A DNA stretch of 64,000 bases from Cotesia glomerata (taxonomy: Eukaryota; Arthropoda; Insecta; Hymenoptera; Braconidae). Below are positions 12,447 through 23,550 of the stretch, in pieces (within the stretch, counting starts at the first letter, position 1; the number at the start of each line of letters is the position of its first letter). Location: positions 26,548,131 through 26,612,130 of the forward strand of contig NC_058163.1 in NCBI RefSeq assembly GCF_020080835.1, in the 5' to 3' direction. A program made the translations under genes and the position numbers. The notes under the pieces were generated by a model, which saw only the letters and a program-made list of their open reading frames with translations, searched no databases and had not been told where the DNA came from.

Positions 12447-12689
12447 CACGACGAAATAAATGATCAAATTTCAAATTACGTTCAATGAAGTGATGTAAGG
12501 TGTACTGTGGACCGAGGCTTGTCGAATAATTCGAGATTTTATTAAATAGCTATCATTATTCCGTCTGTGTTCTTCGACATCTCTTACATGTTCTGCAAGA
12601 GCAAGATTTTTGCCCTTATTCACTGTTGCTGGCTGAAATTCAATTTGATGAGTGACACACTGAAATCCGGTCTTTATAATAATATTCAT
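12447..12689 (-). CDS. Upstream exon of the YqaJ gene (partly frameshifted)
   Basis: Reads from ATG at 12689 with a coding-like segment (QPATVNKGKNLALAEHVRDV, then SYLIKSRIIRQASVHSTPY). A likely GTAAAA donor at 12441-12446 would give a 56-bp intron ending at the acceptor at 12391-12392. The frame open at the start hits TGA near 12471, and the segment RNLKFDHLF follows in another frame, so at least one indel is present. The two exons as drawn do not join in frame. Assignment to the YqaJ gene rests on position and on the usual sequence upstream of SWIM motifs in these proteins. Confidence 0.55.
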
Positions 12690-13037
12690 GGCTTTTTTGT
12701 TACTAAAAAATAAAAATTACATTAATTAAATAAATATTAATATATTCCATTGATATAACTATTTAATTATTTTTTTTTTCATTTTAATTTTTTATAAGTT
12801 TCATTTTTTGACTTTGATATAAATATCAAATAACTTAACCTAAATGTTTACTGCATTCTTTATTATTTTTTATCATTATACTTACTTGTTGTTAATTCAT
12901 TTTATTAAAAAACAAAACTGCAATCATTACAAAAGTCTCACATATTTTTTATAACTTTTTCTTTTTACTATTATTTATAATATTTATTTATTTTTATTTT
13001 TCTTGCTATTGCCATACGTATAAAAAAATTTTATGAC

Positions 13038-13111
13038 AGCCCCCTGTAGTTCATATTTTGTCTGGCGCTGCAGTCGCACTCATAGCGAATAAACAAATCC
13101 TTCTATCAGTG
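13038..13111. repeat. Right terminal inverted repeat of the ISL2EU element
   Basis: Reverse-complemented, it begins CACTGATAGAAGGATTTG, then TTTATTCGCTATGAGTGCGA and, further in, GGGGGCTGTCATAAA. The inner motifs match the left side at 8625-8710. The outer 18 bp match the ends of the miniature elements at 21.3, 21.8, 30.9, 36.9, 38.6, 42.5 and 54.8 kb. Confidence 0.8.
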
Positions 13112-13113
13112 TA

Positions 13114-14169
13114 GTTGTAGATTAAATTTAACGTCAAATTTCTCTCCTGTTTTTTTGCTATCAAAAAAAATTAACAAAGTTAGGATAGCTTGAAGCTAAG
13201 GGATGATAATTACATTCTTAAAAAATCATAACGAGCTGAAAAATTTCAAATGCTCTGACCGGAATATACAACGCACTAAGATGACGAGTGTACTTAGTAA
13301 TTATGAATATTATTAATTATAATAATTTTTTTTTTTACCTAAGTAATTTTTTTTCTCAGCCATGAACTAAAAATCCGACTTATTTATCTGGTTATTTATG
13401 ATTTTCTTTTTTTTTTTTTTTTTTGAGAGATCCAGCTTTTATTCCAGTTAGCAGATGCCAACTTTTTATGTTTTCCTTGAGACCCAAAACTCTGGTGGAT
13501 ATCCACCTTTCTTAAGGTAATTTAAAATTTTATTAAGAATTTACATTCATGAGAATCCCAGCGGGCCGATGATTGAAGAGAAAGAAAAATCTTTTTCTCT
13601 TTAAATTTATTTTTATTTATATTTATATTTATTTTTTTTTGGTTATTTTCACGAGGATCTATAGCCGAGGAAAAGTAGGGCGAGGGAGTTGAGCCGAGTG
13701 AATAAAAGGGAAAACACGTGACAAAAGTACGCGAAAAGTTTACCGCATCTTCCCATTGAACGCCCTACACTCCCATCCGCATTCGTGAGTTCGCATCTGG
13801 TGAAATAAGCAGGGAACCGCGCAATAGGAGCAGAACAAGAAAACGAAGGAAGAAAGGGAGAGAATTATACGAATAAGTAAGAGATGAGAGGAGTGAGAGT
13901 GAGCAGTATCGAATGCGTAAAACATTTAGGAGCTCAACCAGCTGGTGAATAATGCATTGCTAAAAAAATGGACCGCTTAGACGATTTAAATCTCATAAAC
14001 GTTTTCTTTTGTATCACTCTCTTTATAACAAGGAAAATCTTTTTCGTATTCAAAAGTAATAAATATAATCCTTCTTGTTTTATTTTTTTTGTTGAATGAT
14101 TCTTTTCATGGAAAACTTTTTATAATTGTATAATTTTTGTTTTTTTGTGTAATTATATAATTTTAATTT
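13114..14169. other. Spacer with purine-rich, GC-richer patch at 13660-13940
   Basis: The patch 13660-13940 has an excess of G and A on the plus strand (pyrimidine on minus) and short open frames with no resemblance to known proteins. A run of about 18 T lies at 13407-13424. Nothing else recognised. Confidence 0.45.
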
Positions 14170-14592
14170 AGGCTGCAGTCGAAAATACTCTATCTCTAGA
14201 TACATAATTAAGAAATTACCTTGTATCTTGTGAAATATTGACATTTTTAAAGATATCAACTCATCCCGATGTTACACTCATCGAGACCTTTCATTTGAGT
14301 ACCCACATCAATTTTTCATATATTTTATATATTTATATATTTCACAAATATCATAAATATAAAATATATAAAAAATACCATGTGGGTACTCAAATGAAAG
14401 CTCTTGATGATTGTAACATCGGAATGAGCTTATATCTTTAAAAATGTCAATAATTAAGAACTGACATCGTATTTTGTCAACTAATGACTTTTTTAAAGAT
14501 ATAAGCTCATCCTTATGTAACACTCATCAAGACCTTTTATTTGAGTACCGACATCAATTTTTCATATATTTTATATATTTATATATATTATA

Positions 14593-14659
<67 letters not shown>

Positions 14660-15030
14660 TATATATATGTATATATGAAAAATATATCAAAAATGCATGT
14701 GGGTAATCAAATGAAAGCTCTTGATGAATGTAACATCGGGATGAGCTTATATCTTTAAAAATGTCGATAACTAAGAACTGACATTGCTATCTTGTCAACT
14801 AATGATATTTTTAAAGATATAAGCTCACCCTGAGATTATACTCATCGAGACCTTCCATTTGAGTAGCCACATCAATTTTTCATATATTTATATATATATG
14901 TATATATGAAAAATATATCAAAAATGCATGTGGGTACTTAAATGAAAGCTCTTGATAAGTGTAACATCGGGATGAGCTTATATATTTAAAAACGTCAATA
15001 TTTACGAAAGTACAGTGCAATTTAACAAAA
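14170..15030 (-). repeat. Foldback repeat family, copy B (three palindromic units)
   Basis: Starts in the family end TTTAGGCTGCAGTCGAAAATA, followed by three palindromic units (about 14240-14450, 14485-14765, 14808-15000). It ends in GTGCAATTTAACAAAA. The middle unit's centre has expanded into a long (TA)n run at about 14601-14660. The arms keep TTTGAGTACC and GGTACTCAAA marks. Repeated peptide-like open frames here are translations of the repeat, not genes. Confidence 0.8.
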
Positions 15031-16474
15031 TTTTCAAAAAAATCACACAAAATACAGCAACTTAACAATATGATGATAACTAAAATTTATACAAGTAACC
15101 CTTGATAAATCTTTCATTAGCAATTCACTACTAAGATTTTAAATTATTTTGGTCGAAATTCTCATATAAATGACTAAAGTTGTAAAAACTTTACTGCTCA
15201 GATGTAATAAACTGAATATTGCGGAATTTCTTAGGCTCAATTAACTCCGTTATTCTAAATAAGCCCATTATTAAGATATAAAATTGCTATCGTAAAAAAA
15301 ACAAATATTCATAAAAGTAATTGTTCGAATTATTACGTAGTCTATTTATATACCGTAGATAACAAGAAGTTATTTACATCACATTCTAATTTTTTTAAAT
15401 AATGGATGATCTAATTTGTATAAAATTAAATCGATCATAGATGATAAAAGAGATAGGATTTGTTCTAGTGAAAAAAAAAAAATTAATATCGGTGTTCATA
15501 GCTTGTTAATAAAATAATCCAAATGTAAAATAGCAGTAATAATAATAAAATTTATCAGGTCTAATAAAAGTTTAATTAAACATACCATTCGATCGTTAGT
15601 GCTTATTAGATTTAACCAAATCTGACAGAAGTACTTAAATTTAACGAGCTGTACTTGGATTCATAAGTACAAACGTTTGAATAAAATATATTAATCTATT
15701 TAACTCTAAGCAGATTAAATTTTTAATATCGTTATTTTAACATCGTCTATTTATCTTTATTCCTCACAGTGATAAATTTTAATTAAAAAATAAATGAATA
15801 CAGTGATGTGATGAATTGTTGTTAGCAATTAATCTTAAATACTTAAGCGCTTTAATGAATTTTTTTGCTCCGGTTTTTTTTTAAACTTAAAAAATAAATT
15901 TCGAGCTGGACGCCGGGAAAAAGCACCAAGAAAAATGTCGAGCAATTAAAGTTGTTTGGTCTGGACCTCAGAGGGAGTAAGGTAATCGATCTTAAAATGT
16001 GCCGGTCTCTACAAGTTGATTAATCTTGTCGATTTAAAGAAATGTTCTTAGCTTTTTTTTTTTTTAATCAAGTAAACTCTTTACAAAGCAATTTATTTTT
16101 TCCTTAACATTTATTAAAGCAAATTCTTTCATAAATCTTTTCTAATGCGTTTTTAAGCCACACGGAAAAATATCTTGTATAAATTATGTACTCCATTGTA
16201 ACAAAAAATTGGTGTTATGAAAAAAAAAATGCTATTACACCGATTTTTGTGTTAATTCTTACAAATAAATCTACCAACTCATTTCTGACGCAATACATTA
16301 AAATAAATGTTCAAATATAGTTATAGCGGTATACCATTCATTTTATTTACGAGACTCTCCCGGTTTATTGCTTTATTTAGTATACTATATACCATACTAC
16401 ACTATACTATACTATACACGGTATGCTTTGTCGGTAACTGCGTAGATGGTATTGCAGATTATGTAGCCTATTAG
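15031..16474. other. AT-rich spacer, nothing recognised
   Basis: No coding or RNA feature seen. 16375-16432 has a degenerate (ACTAT)n stretch. Confidence 0.5.
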
Positions 16475-17514
16475 TCCCGCATGAAAAAGCTATATATCCT
16501 TCATCATATACAAAAAATTATATTTTACATAAGGTAAAAGCCCCAATAGATGATCACGTACCAGTATATGATCACTCCATGTATTTGTATATCTATATTC
16601 ACAAATATAGGTATACAAATACATGGAGTGATCATATACTGGTACATGATCATATATTGGGGCTTTTACCTTATGTAAAAATATATGTGATTATATAAGG
16701 ACCCATATGCAAAATGTTGCCGTTTCATATACACAATAATGATATATGTAGTATTATGTATTGATGTTATACTCATAACATATATTTCAATTATATTTTC
16801 AGCTATATATGATTCAATATATCGTACATATTATAATTAACACTATATTATAAATAGTATAAGAACAATGTATTTTTCAGTATAATTTAAAATATACTTT
16901 AAATTATATGTTCAATATAATTTTAATATTGGCATTGGTACCAAAATTACAATAGAATGCTGAGGCCAAATAATTCTCTGAAAAAAAGTTATAAAAAAAA
17001 AGAAAATATTACGTGATGTGTTACTAATTTACTGAAATTCAGATTTGCTTCGACCGTAAACTCGATTGATCAAGTTGCTCGTGAAACTTGAGATATACGA
17101 CAAACTATTAATTTTTTTTTTTTTATTAATCTTTCCGTTTTGACCTATTTCGACATATCATAAATATCTGGTATTATGTATGGTAATTTATAATAAAATA
17201 ATATATATTGCCATATAATTGAAATTTTATAAATGAAAGTATACAGTAATAATCTATCTCAACACATATTTTACGAAAAATATATGTATCTATTATATAG
17301 TTTTCTATATAAGTAATTTTTATATAATAAAAGTATATATTTTATAACATATACTAAGTAATAAATTTGAACTTATATTGAATCAAATATATCTTCATTA
17401 TATTAACAAAACATTTATTATTTCATATATATAATTTTGCCGCTATATATGATCACATATTCCCCATATAACTTTCCATATATGTTCAGCCATATATAGT
17501 TTTTTCATGCGGGG
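16475..17514. mobile_element. Non-autonomous element of about 1.04 kb with CCCGCATGAAAAA inverted ends
   Basis: The left end CCCGCATGAAAAAGCTATAT (16476) is matched in inverted orientation by ATATATAGTTTTTTCATGCG (ending with GGG at about 17514). The interior is almost pure A/T with many ATATAT words and no open frame. TAG lies just outside both ends, which may or may not be a target duplication. A separate 165-bp palindrome (16519-16685) sits in its left part. Confidence 0.55.
16519..16685. repeat. Near-perfect 165-bp hairpin (palindromic miniature element)
   Basis: The arms read TTTTACATAAGGTAAAAGCC ... through CCAGTATATGATCACTCCAT and mirror back, ending GGGGCTTTTACCTTATGTAA. The loop near 16600 is short. 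Only a handful of mismatches separate the two 80-bp arms. Probably an independent miniature element nested in the larger one. Confidence 0.75.
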
Positions 17515-17672
17515 TAGCATAGCGTTAGATTTTAGATATCAGAACTCAAAAATACGTACGAAAGTTGATGTATTTTATTTGAGGTAAATAATTAATTAAT
17601 AAATTACTAGAAAAAAATATCATGTTTTTTAGAACGAAAAACATAAAAATTAGTCAATTTTTGGATAACCGT

Positions 17673-17943
17673 ACATTGAAAAAAAAATTAACTTGATTCA
17701 AGAGAAAAATTCTTGAACCAACAATATAATTTTGAAGAGGGTTGGGTAGAAGTACCGTTTGTGGCCATTTATTGTTCAAATTAACAATAGAAATGAATTT
17801 ATATTAATAAACCATCACAAACTCAATTTGTTTTGATATAAATTATTTAAATTTCCTTAAATCAAGAATTTTTCTACTCAAATCAAGAATATTAAGTTCT
17901 TCTAAATTATATACTTGATTCAAGAACATTTTTTTTTCTGTGT
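17673..17943. mobile_element. Miniature element, ACACAGAAAAAA / TTCTTGAATCAAG family (copy 2)
   Basis: The left end ACATTGAAAAAAAAATTAAC and right end ACATTTTTTTTTCTGTGT are inverted. TTGATTCAAG words sit at both sides, and ATATAATTTTGAAGA and its mirror CTTCTAAATTATATAC lie inside. Central 100 bp are unrelated AT-rich sequence. Confidence 0.6.
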
Positions 17944-19357
17944 AAGTCTGTGTTCAGCGCCATCTACAAAAAAATTTTTCAATTACACTGGTTCTTTTTG
18001 ATACCAGCAAATATTTTGGACAATAATATGACAATCAAATAACGAATATTCATTGATTGATCACAATATGGTGCAAAATATTATCTTAATTACGTTAGTT
18101 GATTACATTTATTTATGTGTGAGGCTTTCGGCATTTGTGTATTGCCACACACACTTTGCTCGTTGTGGTAACACGCTTGTAAATTTGTGATTTTTGTGAA
18201 TCAGATTAAAAATAAAATACTAAAAGTATGAATAAATTTGGCAAGATTAATGGTTCTTGTTTTAGCAAATTGAACAGTCGTAATAAATAAAAAATAATTA
18301 AGAAAACAATGCTAGGTAATGCAATAAATAAATATAAGTATAACCAATGAACGAAACATAAATAAGGCAGAAACAGAAGTAATTTATGCAGTTACTTAAA
18401 TGTTGACGTGAGTTTGCGGAGAAATTTCCGCTTGAAATATGGAGCAGAGCTGGTCAACGGGGAGTCCCAGTCCAGAGCAGTGGGTATAGTACGGGAAAAT
18501 AAGACCAAGAGGGATAAGGAGTGTACGATGAAATGAGGAAAAGAGGGAAAGAGGGGTGAAGTGGAAAATGGGCTAGGTTTCAACCGTTTGTCGGATGAGA
18601 ATGAAATTCTGCGGCGTCTGTGAACGCGAGCTTCCAGGAATTGTGGAGTGCGGCCCGAGCTGGATCTAACGCTTTTCTCTCTTTACTCCTTTCCTCTCTT
18701 TCACGTGTATACTATACTACACAGCATTTTGCTTTTTCCCTTCCTCTTTTTCATTCCCTTCTCACCAGTAACCAGCATCCACCAACTCAACTCGACTCAA
18801 CCGAGCGACCGAGCAGCCAGCCAAACTCACCCTCGTCCTCCGGCACTCACTCTTACTCTCATCCTCACCCCACGGTGTGGTTCGTTAACGTTAATTAAGC
18901 CAGGCGGAAACACAGGCTAAACTCAACGTTTTCTCATTCCACACGACTTAGGTTTATCTCTTTTACAAATCGATCTGACCGATTTATCACGATTCGTTTT
19001 TTATAAAAAATTCACCCGAAGATTTAAATGTTAATTGTGTCGGTGTGTGTGTGTTTTTTTTTATTGTCAAGGAATTATAAATTGAATATTTTTTTTTACA
19101 TTTTTTTTTTAAATCAATATACTGCGAGGATTCGTACAAACGACTGCTATGTATATTTGATTAAATATTTACGCTTTGCTAAAATCAACATGCGAATCAA
19201 TAATTACGAGTCGAGATTAAAAGCATACGGGCGAAAAGTCAGAGGGATTTCAATAAAAATAATATAATACATTATTGCTGAATAATAATAATACTACAAT
19301 TGATTGATTTTAATAATTATTTTAAATGATGTATATTTAATATATAAAGATCGGTGT
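17944..19357. other. Spacer containing a GC-richer purine-to-pyrimidine switch at 18370-18960
   Basis: 18400-18600 is purine-rich on the plus strand; 18655-18880 is strongly pyrimidine-rich and contains several CpG-bearing words. The stretch resembles a 5' UTR or promoter-type region more than repeat DNA, but overlapping open frames (18620-18920) are low complexity and I cannot support a gene. Elsewhere AT-rich with nothing recognised. Confidence 0.4.
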
Positions 19358-19969
19358 TTTAAATTTAATAAATCAAAGATAGTTAATATTATAAGCCAGC
19401 TACCCGATCCAAATTGTTGGAGAATGACTAATTTTTCACCATAATATTTTATCGGTATGAAGTCTCAATACCATCAAAGAAAATTTAGGTGACGACAATA
19501 ACTAAAATTTTTTTAGACAATTATTATTAGAGAAAGATGTAATTTTTTACTCAGTGTAACTTTTTTCAGTGACTGAAAAAATAATTCAGACAGCCCAGAC
19601 CAGGACTCGAACCTGGATCTTTTGGTTACGCGCCAAATGCTCTACCAGTTGAACTATCCGAGACCTATCCGTAATTACTATTCAGTTGCCTATTAAGTTA
19701 GACTGAGTAATTCTCATTTGGCCAGGAATTTTTTCAGTCACTGAAAAAAGTTACACTGAGTAAAAAATTACATTTTTCTCTAATAATAATTGTCTAAACA
19801 AATTTTAATTATTATCGTCACCTAAATTTTCTCTGATGGTATTGAGACTTCATACCGATAAAATATTATGGTGAACAATTAATAATGAAAAATTAGTCAT
19901 TCTCCAACAATTTGGATCGGGTATAGCTGGCTTATAATATTAACTATCTTTGATTTATTAAATTTTAAA
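19358..19969. mobile_element. Long-inverted-repeat (foldback) element carrying a tRNA-like sequence in its loop
   Basis: Left arm about 19358-19585 and right arm about 19725-19969 are inverted copies. Both contain GATAGTTAATATTATAAGCC, ATTGTTGGAGAATGACTAAT, TATGAAGTCTCAATACCATC and TTTTTTCAGTGACTGAAAAA. They differ by a few substitutions and a short insertion of about 14 bp in the right arm. The loop of about 140 bp holds the tRNA-like sequence on the minus strand. No protein-coding capacity. Confidence 0.8.
19591..19663 (-). tRNA. tRNA-like sequence (Thr-CGT-like), probably a pseudogene
   Basis: On the minus strand it has an A box (TAGTTCAACTGG), a D stem GTTC/GAGC, an anticodon stem TTTGG/CCAAA with loop CGCGTAA, and a T arm CCAGG/CCTGG with a perfect B box (GGTTCGAGTCC). 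Acceptor pairing is 6 of 7 with two G-U pairs and a mismatched end pair. The anticodon would be CGT (Thr), but position 33, almost always U in working tRNAs, is G. No CCA or clear terminator follows. Because it sits in the loop of a foldback element, a captured or decaying tRNA is more likely than a working gene. Confidence 0.6.
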
Positions 19970-21305
19970 TAATAATAATATTAATAAAAATTATTCGAGT
20001 GAAACTCGGTAGCACAAGTATTTAGAAATAAATTTTTATCCATGGCTTCTTAAAATTTATCCAACTGTCATCCGAAAAAAAATAATAATTATTAACCAAA
20101 ACTGAATTAAGCTGAAATTTTTATTTAATAACTTCCCATAATCCAAATGAGGAGATTAAAAAATGATTTGGGTTAAAAAATTAATTTTTTTGAGGGTTAT
20201 CTTATTTCCCTTTCTTTAAAGTCTTGAACAATAAAGGCAATTTAATTAATAAACGTTGATTTAAAATTTTTTTTCAAGATTGACGATCATTTTTTCGTTA
20301 GAGTATATTCTAATCAATTCATTTTATTTTGATTTTTTTTTGTACCATTGTAATTGTCAGTGTTAATATGAAAGTGGAATAATTATGAAAATAAATGTCT
20401 CGGTATTAAATTAAACGGCAAGACATAAATAACTTTGAAATTAATAGCATGAATAAGGCAACTGTAATGCGGTTGTTGGCTTGTAAATTTTGCCAAGATA
20501 TTTATTCTAGATAGAGAGGAACTAGAGGAAGACAATGAGGTGTACAAGATATAACTTTAGGGAATAATTCTGTAGCACACTATTCGTGCATTGCTTATTT
20601 CCTACTTGTTGTCTGTGTTGCTCATATACACGGCAACATCAAGGGAATATACTTGCATTCTGGGTCACGGAGCTTAATTGAAGCATTAATTTAGTGTCGA
20701 GACAACCCGGTTAATCGAGATGAGAATCATCGCCTTGGTTAAAAGACATTTTTTAATAACCACTTCCGTACGACATCCCTGTTTTAACACAATAATCTAC
20801 TCACGCCAACAAACTATTTTTTTCAAGGCTTTCAAAGTGCAAAATCATAAATAATTTTAAATGTCATTAAAATTTGTTTTTATGTAACACATTACATTTA
20901 AATTGAATTAATTTTTTTTGTTAAAATTGTCAAAGTCAGAATTAAAGATATTTTTTTAATAGCAAATTTAAAATACTTTAGAACAGTTTGAAAATAATTC
21001 AACATGTTAATTTTTTTTTGTATATAACTAATTAATTCAATTTTTTTTATTTATATAAGACTTTAACCAATAAAAGTACATTTGCATAATTTACAATTTA
21101 AATTGAAGATAAAATGTACGTTTTTGCATATATTAAATATAAATTCACTTTAAAGTGTACTAATTTCAGAAATCAGTAATATCAATCATCGTTTTTAAAT
21201 ATTTAATTCGTATCATTACTTGCTCATTTAGCGAACAAAATTAAACTTATTTAAAAATGCCGGTTAATTAATGCATATCAAGAATATATAAGTGGTAACA
21301 GAACA
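19970..21305. other. AT-rich spacer, nothing recognised
   Basis: No coding, RNA or repeat-family sequence seen; slightly less AT-rich around 20510-20780. Confidence 0.5.
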
Positions 21306-21307
21306 TA

Positions 21308-21612
21308 CACTGATAGAAGGATTTGTTTATATTTAATAAGCTTTATTGACTGTTAATAAATGATTTTTTAACATCACAGGATTTAATAAATATTTATCAA
21401 CAGTTAATAAATTATTTATTAAATACAATTTATTAAATGTTAATAAACATTTGTTAACTATTAATAAATTCTTATTAACTATTAATAAATGTACTTTTCT
21501 CCCGAATAAATATTTATTGAATGTTAAAAAATATTCATTAAAATTTAATAAATTTAACAATTGTCTTCAAATAAATTAAATTATTAATAGTTGATAAATC
21601 CTTCCATGAGTG
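21308..21612. mobile_element. Miniature element with ISL2EU-type ends (copy 1), TA/TA
   Basis: Begins CACTGATAGAAGGATTTG and ends AAATCCTTCCATGAGTG; TA on both sides. The interior is made of TTAATAAATATTTATTAACA-like 21-bp words in both orientations, so a short repetitive frame appears but no gene. Non-autonomous. Confidence 0.75.
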
Positions 21613-21778
21613 TACGATTTATTAAATGTTAATAAATATTCGTCAAAAAAAAAAAAAAAATAATAAAATTACACTCTCCGAGATTCGAACTCAGGACTTT
21701 AATTTGGAAGTTTTGTACCTCTGTAACTTTGAAAAATTTTTAAATAAATGATCATTTTATTTTTTTTAATGTTCTCTA

Positions 21779-22047
21779 CACTTTTAGAAGGATATGTTTA
21801 TATTTAATAAGCTTTATTAACTGTTAATAAATAATTTTTTAACGTCATAGGATTTAATAAATATTTATTAACAGTTAATAAATATTTGTTAACTATTAAT
21901 AAATATTTATTAACTGTTAATAAATGTACTTTTCTCCCAAATAAATATTTATTGAATGTTAAAAAATATTCATTAAAATTTAATAAATTAGATAATTGTC
22001 TTCAAATAAATTAAATTATTAATAGTTAATAAATCCTTCTATCAGTG
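21779..22047. mobile_element. Miniature element with ISL2EU-type ends (copy 2), TA/TA
   Basis: Begins CACTTTTAGAAGGATATG and ends AAATCCTTCTATCAGTG, flanked by TA. The interior is close to copy 1 (TTTAATAAGCTTTATTAACTG near the left). Between copies 1 and 2 (21613-21776) lies AT-rich sequence with a GAGTTCGAATC B-box-like word on the minus strand that I do not call a tRNA. Confidence 0.75.
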
Positions 22048-22972
22048 TACTAAAAATTGCAGATTAAATTAGAAAATTTTTGTACGGATTACCATAAAAA
22101 TTTTTCCGTATTGTAATTTCAACAAATAAAAATTAATAAACCTGAATTGAAAGTATTTCTAAATACTTTGCACTATTTTTATTTGAATTCCATTTTCATT
22201 TACATTTCGACTCAATGCAATTTTTATTGTCACTCTTACATGTAAATACGCCGGCATAAAAAGTCTCTAATTTGATGCAAAAATAAAAATGAATGAACAT
22301 AAAGAAGTAGGATGAAAAAGAGATAGCAAGAGCAAGAAACAGTATTTATCCATGAAAGGGAGGAAGCAGAGTAAGGAGGTTTAAATTTAATTGCAACGTC
22401 AATTCAAAGTCACAGCTGGTGTCGTTATTGCAAAAGCAAATGCGGGCCGAGGCTGACTACAGTACACACACCGGATAGAGGCGGAGTGGAGGCTGGATTC
22501 TAGGGGATGCTTCTGGGGTACAATTCTGATTCTGTGTGTGTTTTACGTTTTCCCTCTAGGCTAAGACTTGTGTAGAAACACGAACTGTATATAGGTATAG
22601 GACGACGTTCGACATATTCAACGACGGCGGGTTTCTGTCAACGAACTTGTCTGTAATTCCTCAGGCGAGTCTTCACAACGAACGTGACGTTTTTTGACGA
22701 ATGCTATAAGACGTCTACACGTCGACTTGACAAGATTGACAAGCCTTCAGATAAATTGGTTTGTTTTCTTATAACATTTCTCGTACTAGTCGATCCGAAA
22801 TAAAAAAAAAACCTCATATATATGTATTATTACCCAATCACTTATCGAATTTCTTTATACGACAGTGATTAGCAATAAAAAACATTGATTAGATTTTCTT
22901 CATTTACTTTTTCGTAAAAAAATTTTTTTTCTTTTTCGAGCATAAAATAACTTTTTTCGATTAATTATTACT
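22048..22972. other. Spacer with GC-richer unique patch at 22380-22790
   Basis: The patch contains CpG-bearing, non-repetitive sequence (for example GACGTCTACACGTCGACTTG near 22710) but no supportable open frame. Surroundings are AT-rich. Confidence 0.45.
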
Positions 22973-23550
22973 AGCAATCTTGCAGTCACTATGTGACTGC
23001 TGTGAATTATAAGTAAATAAAATTTTGCTTTGTTAAATAATGACTTTTGTTAAATTGCACTGTACTTCCTTAAATATTGTTATTTTTAAAGATATAAGCT
23101 CATCCCGATGTTACACTCATCAAGAGCTTTCATTTAAGTACCCACATGCATTTTTTATATATTTTTCATATATACATATTTATAATATATATAAATATAT
23201 AAAATATATGAAAAATTGATGTGGGTATTCAAATGAAAGGTTTCGATGAGTATAATCTTGAGGTGAGCTTATATCTTTAAAAATATCATTAGTTGACAAG
23301 ATAACAATGTCATATCTTAATTATTGAGATTTTTAAAGATATAAGCTCATCTTGATGTTACACTCATCAAGACCTTTAATTTAAGTACCCACATGACATT
23401 TTTTATATATTTGATATATATTGTATTTGTGAAATATATAAATATATGAAATATATGAAAAATTGATATTGGTACTCAAATGAAAGGTCTCGATGAGTAT
23501 AATCTCGGGGTGAGCTTATATCTTTAAAAATATCATTAGTTGACAAGATA
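22973..23550 (+). repeat. Foldback repeat family, copy C (two palindromic units)
   Basis: Starts with the family end TGCAGTCACTATGTGACTGC, then AAATTGCACTGTACTT, then two palindromic units (about 23085-23290 and 23325-23535). It stops at GACAAGATACAAG without the GGCTGCAT-type distal end, so it looks truncated on the right. Confidence 0.75.

Larger units (their letters stand above)
8374..13113 (+). mobile_element. ISL2EU/IS4EU-class DNA transposon, 4736 bp, TA target duplication
   Basis: Seen: the left end CACTGATAAAAAGATTTATT begins at 8376 and the right end ...AAATCCTTCTATCAGTG closes at 13111. Each is flanked by TA (8374-8375 and 13112-13113). Inside lie two convergent genes: a THAP-domain DDE transposase (plus strand, 8781-10725) and a SWIM/YqaJ nuclease (minus strand, 11086-12689). 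Inside both ends is a second matching inverted motif, TTCGCT(G/A)TGAGTG, and further in a GGGGGCT motif (left near 8700, right near 13040). Known: a THAP plus DDE_Tnp_4 transposase paired with a YqaJ-type nuclease is the gene set reported for ISL2EU elements. Inference: once autonomous; now defective because the transposase is frameshifted. The left terminus carries an extra palindromic block of about 230 bp that the right one lacks. Confidence 0.82.

Noticed and set aside
14474..14758. Repeated peptide-like frames (DIFKDISSSRCYTHQ...) at 14.3-15.1, 35.0-35.7 and 59.6 kb
   Set aside because: They are translations of the foldback repeat arms and TA-rich centres, not a gene family.
21665..21735. 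B-box-like GAGTTCGAATC on the minus strand, possible tRNA
   Set aside because: No matching A box at the right distance and no cloverleaf stems.
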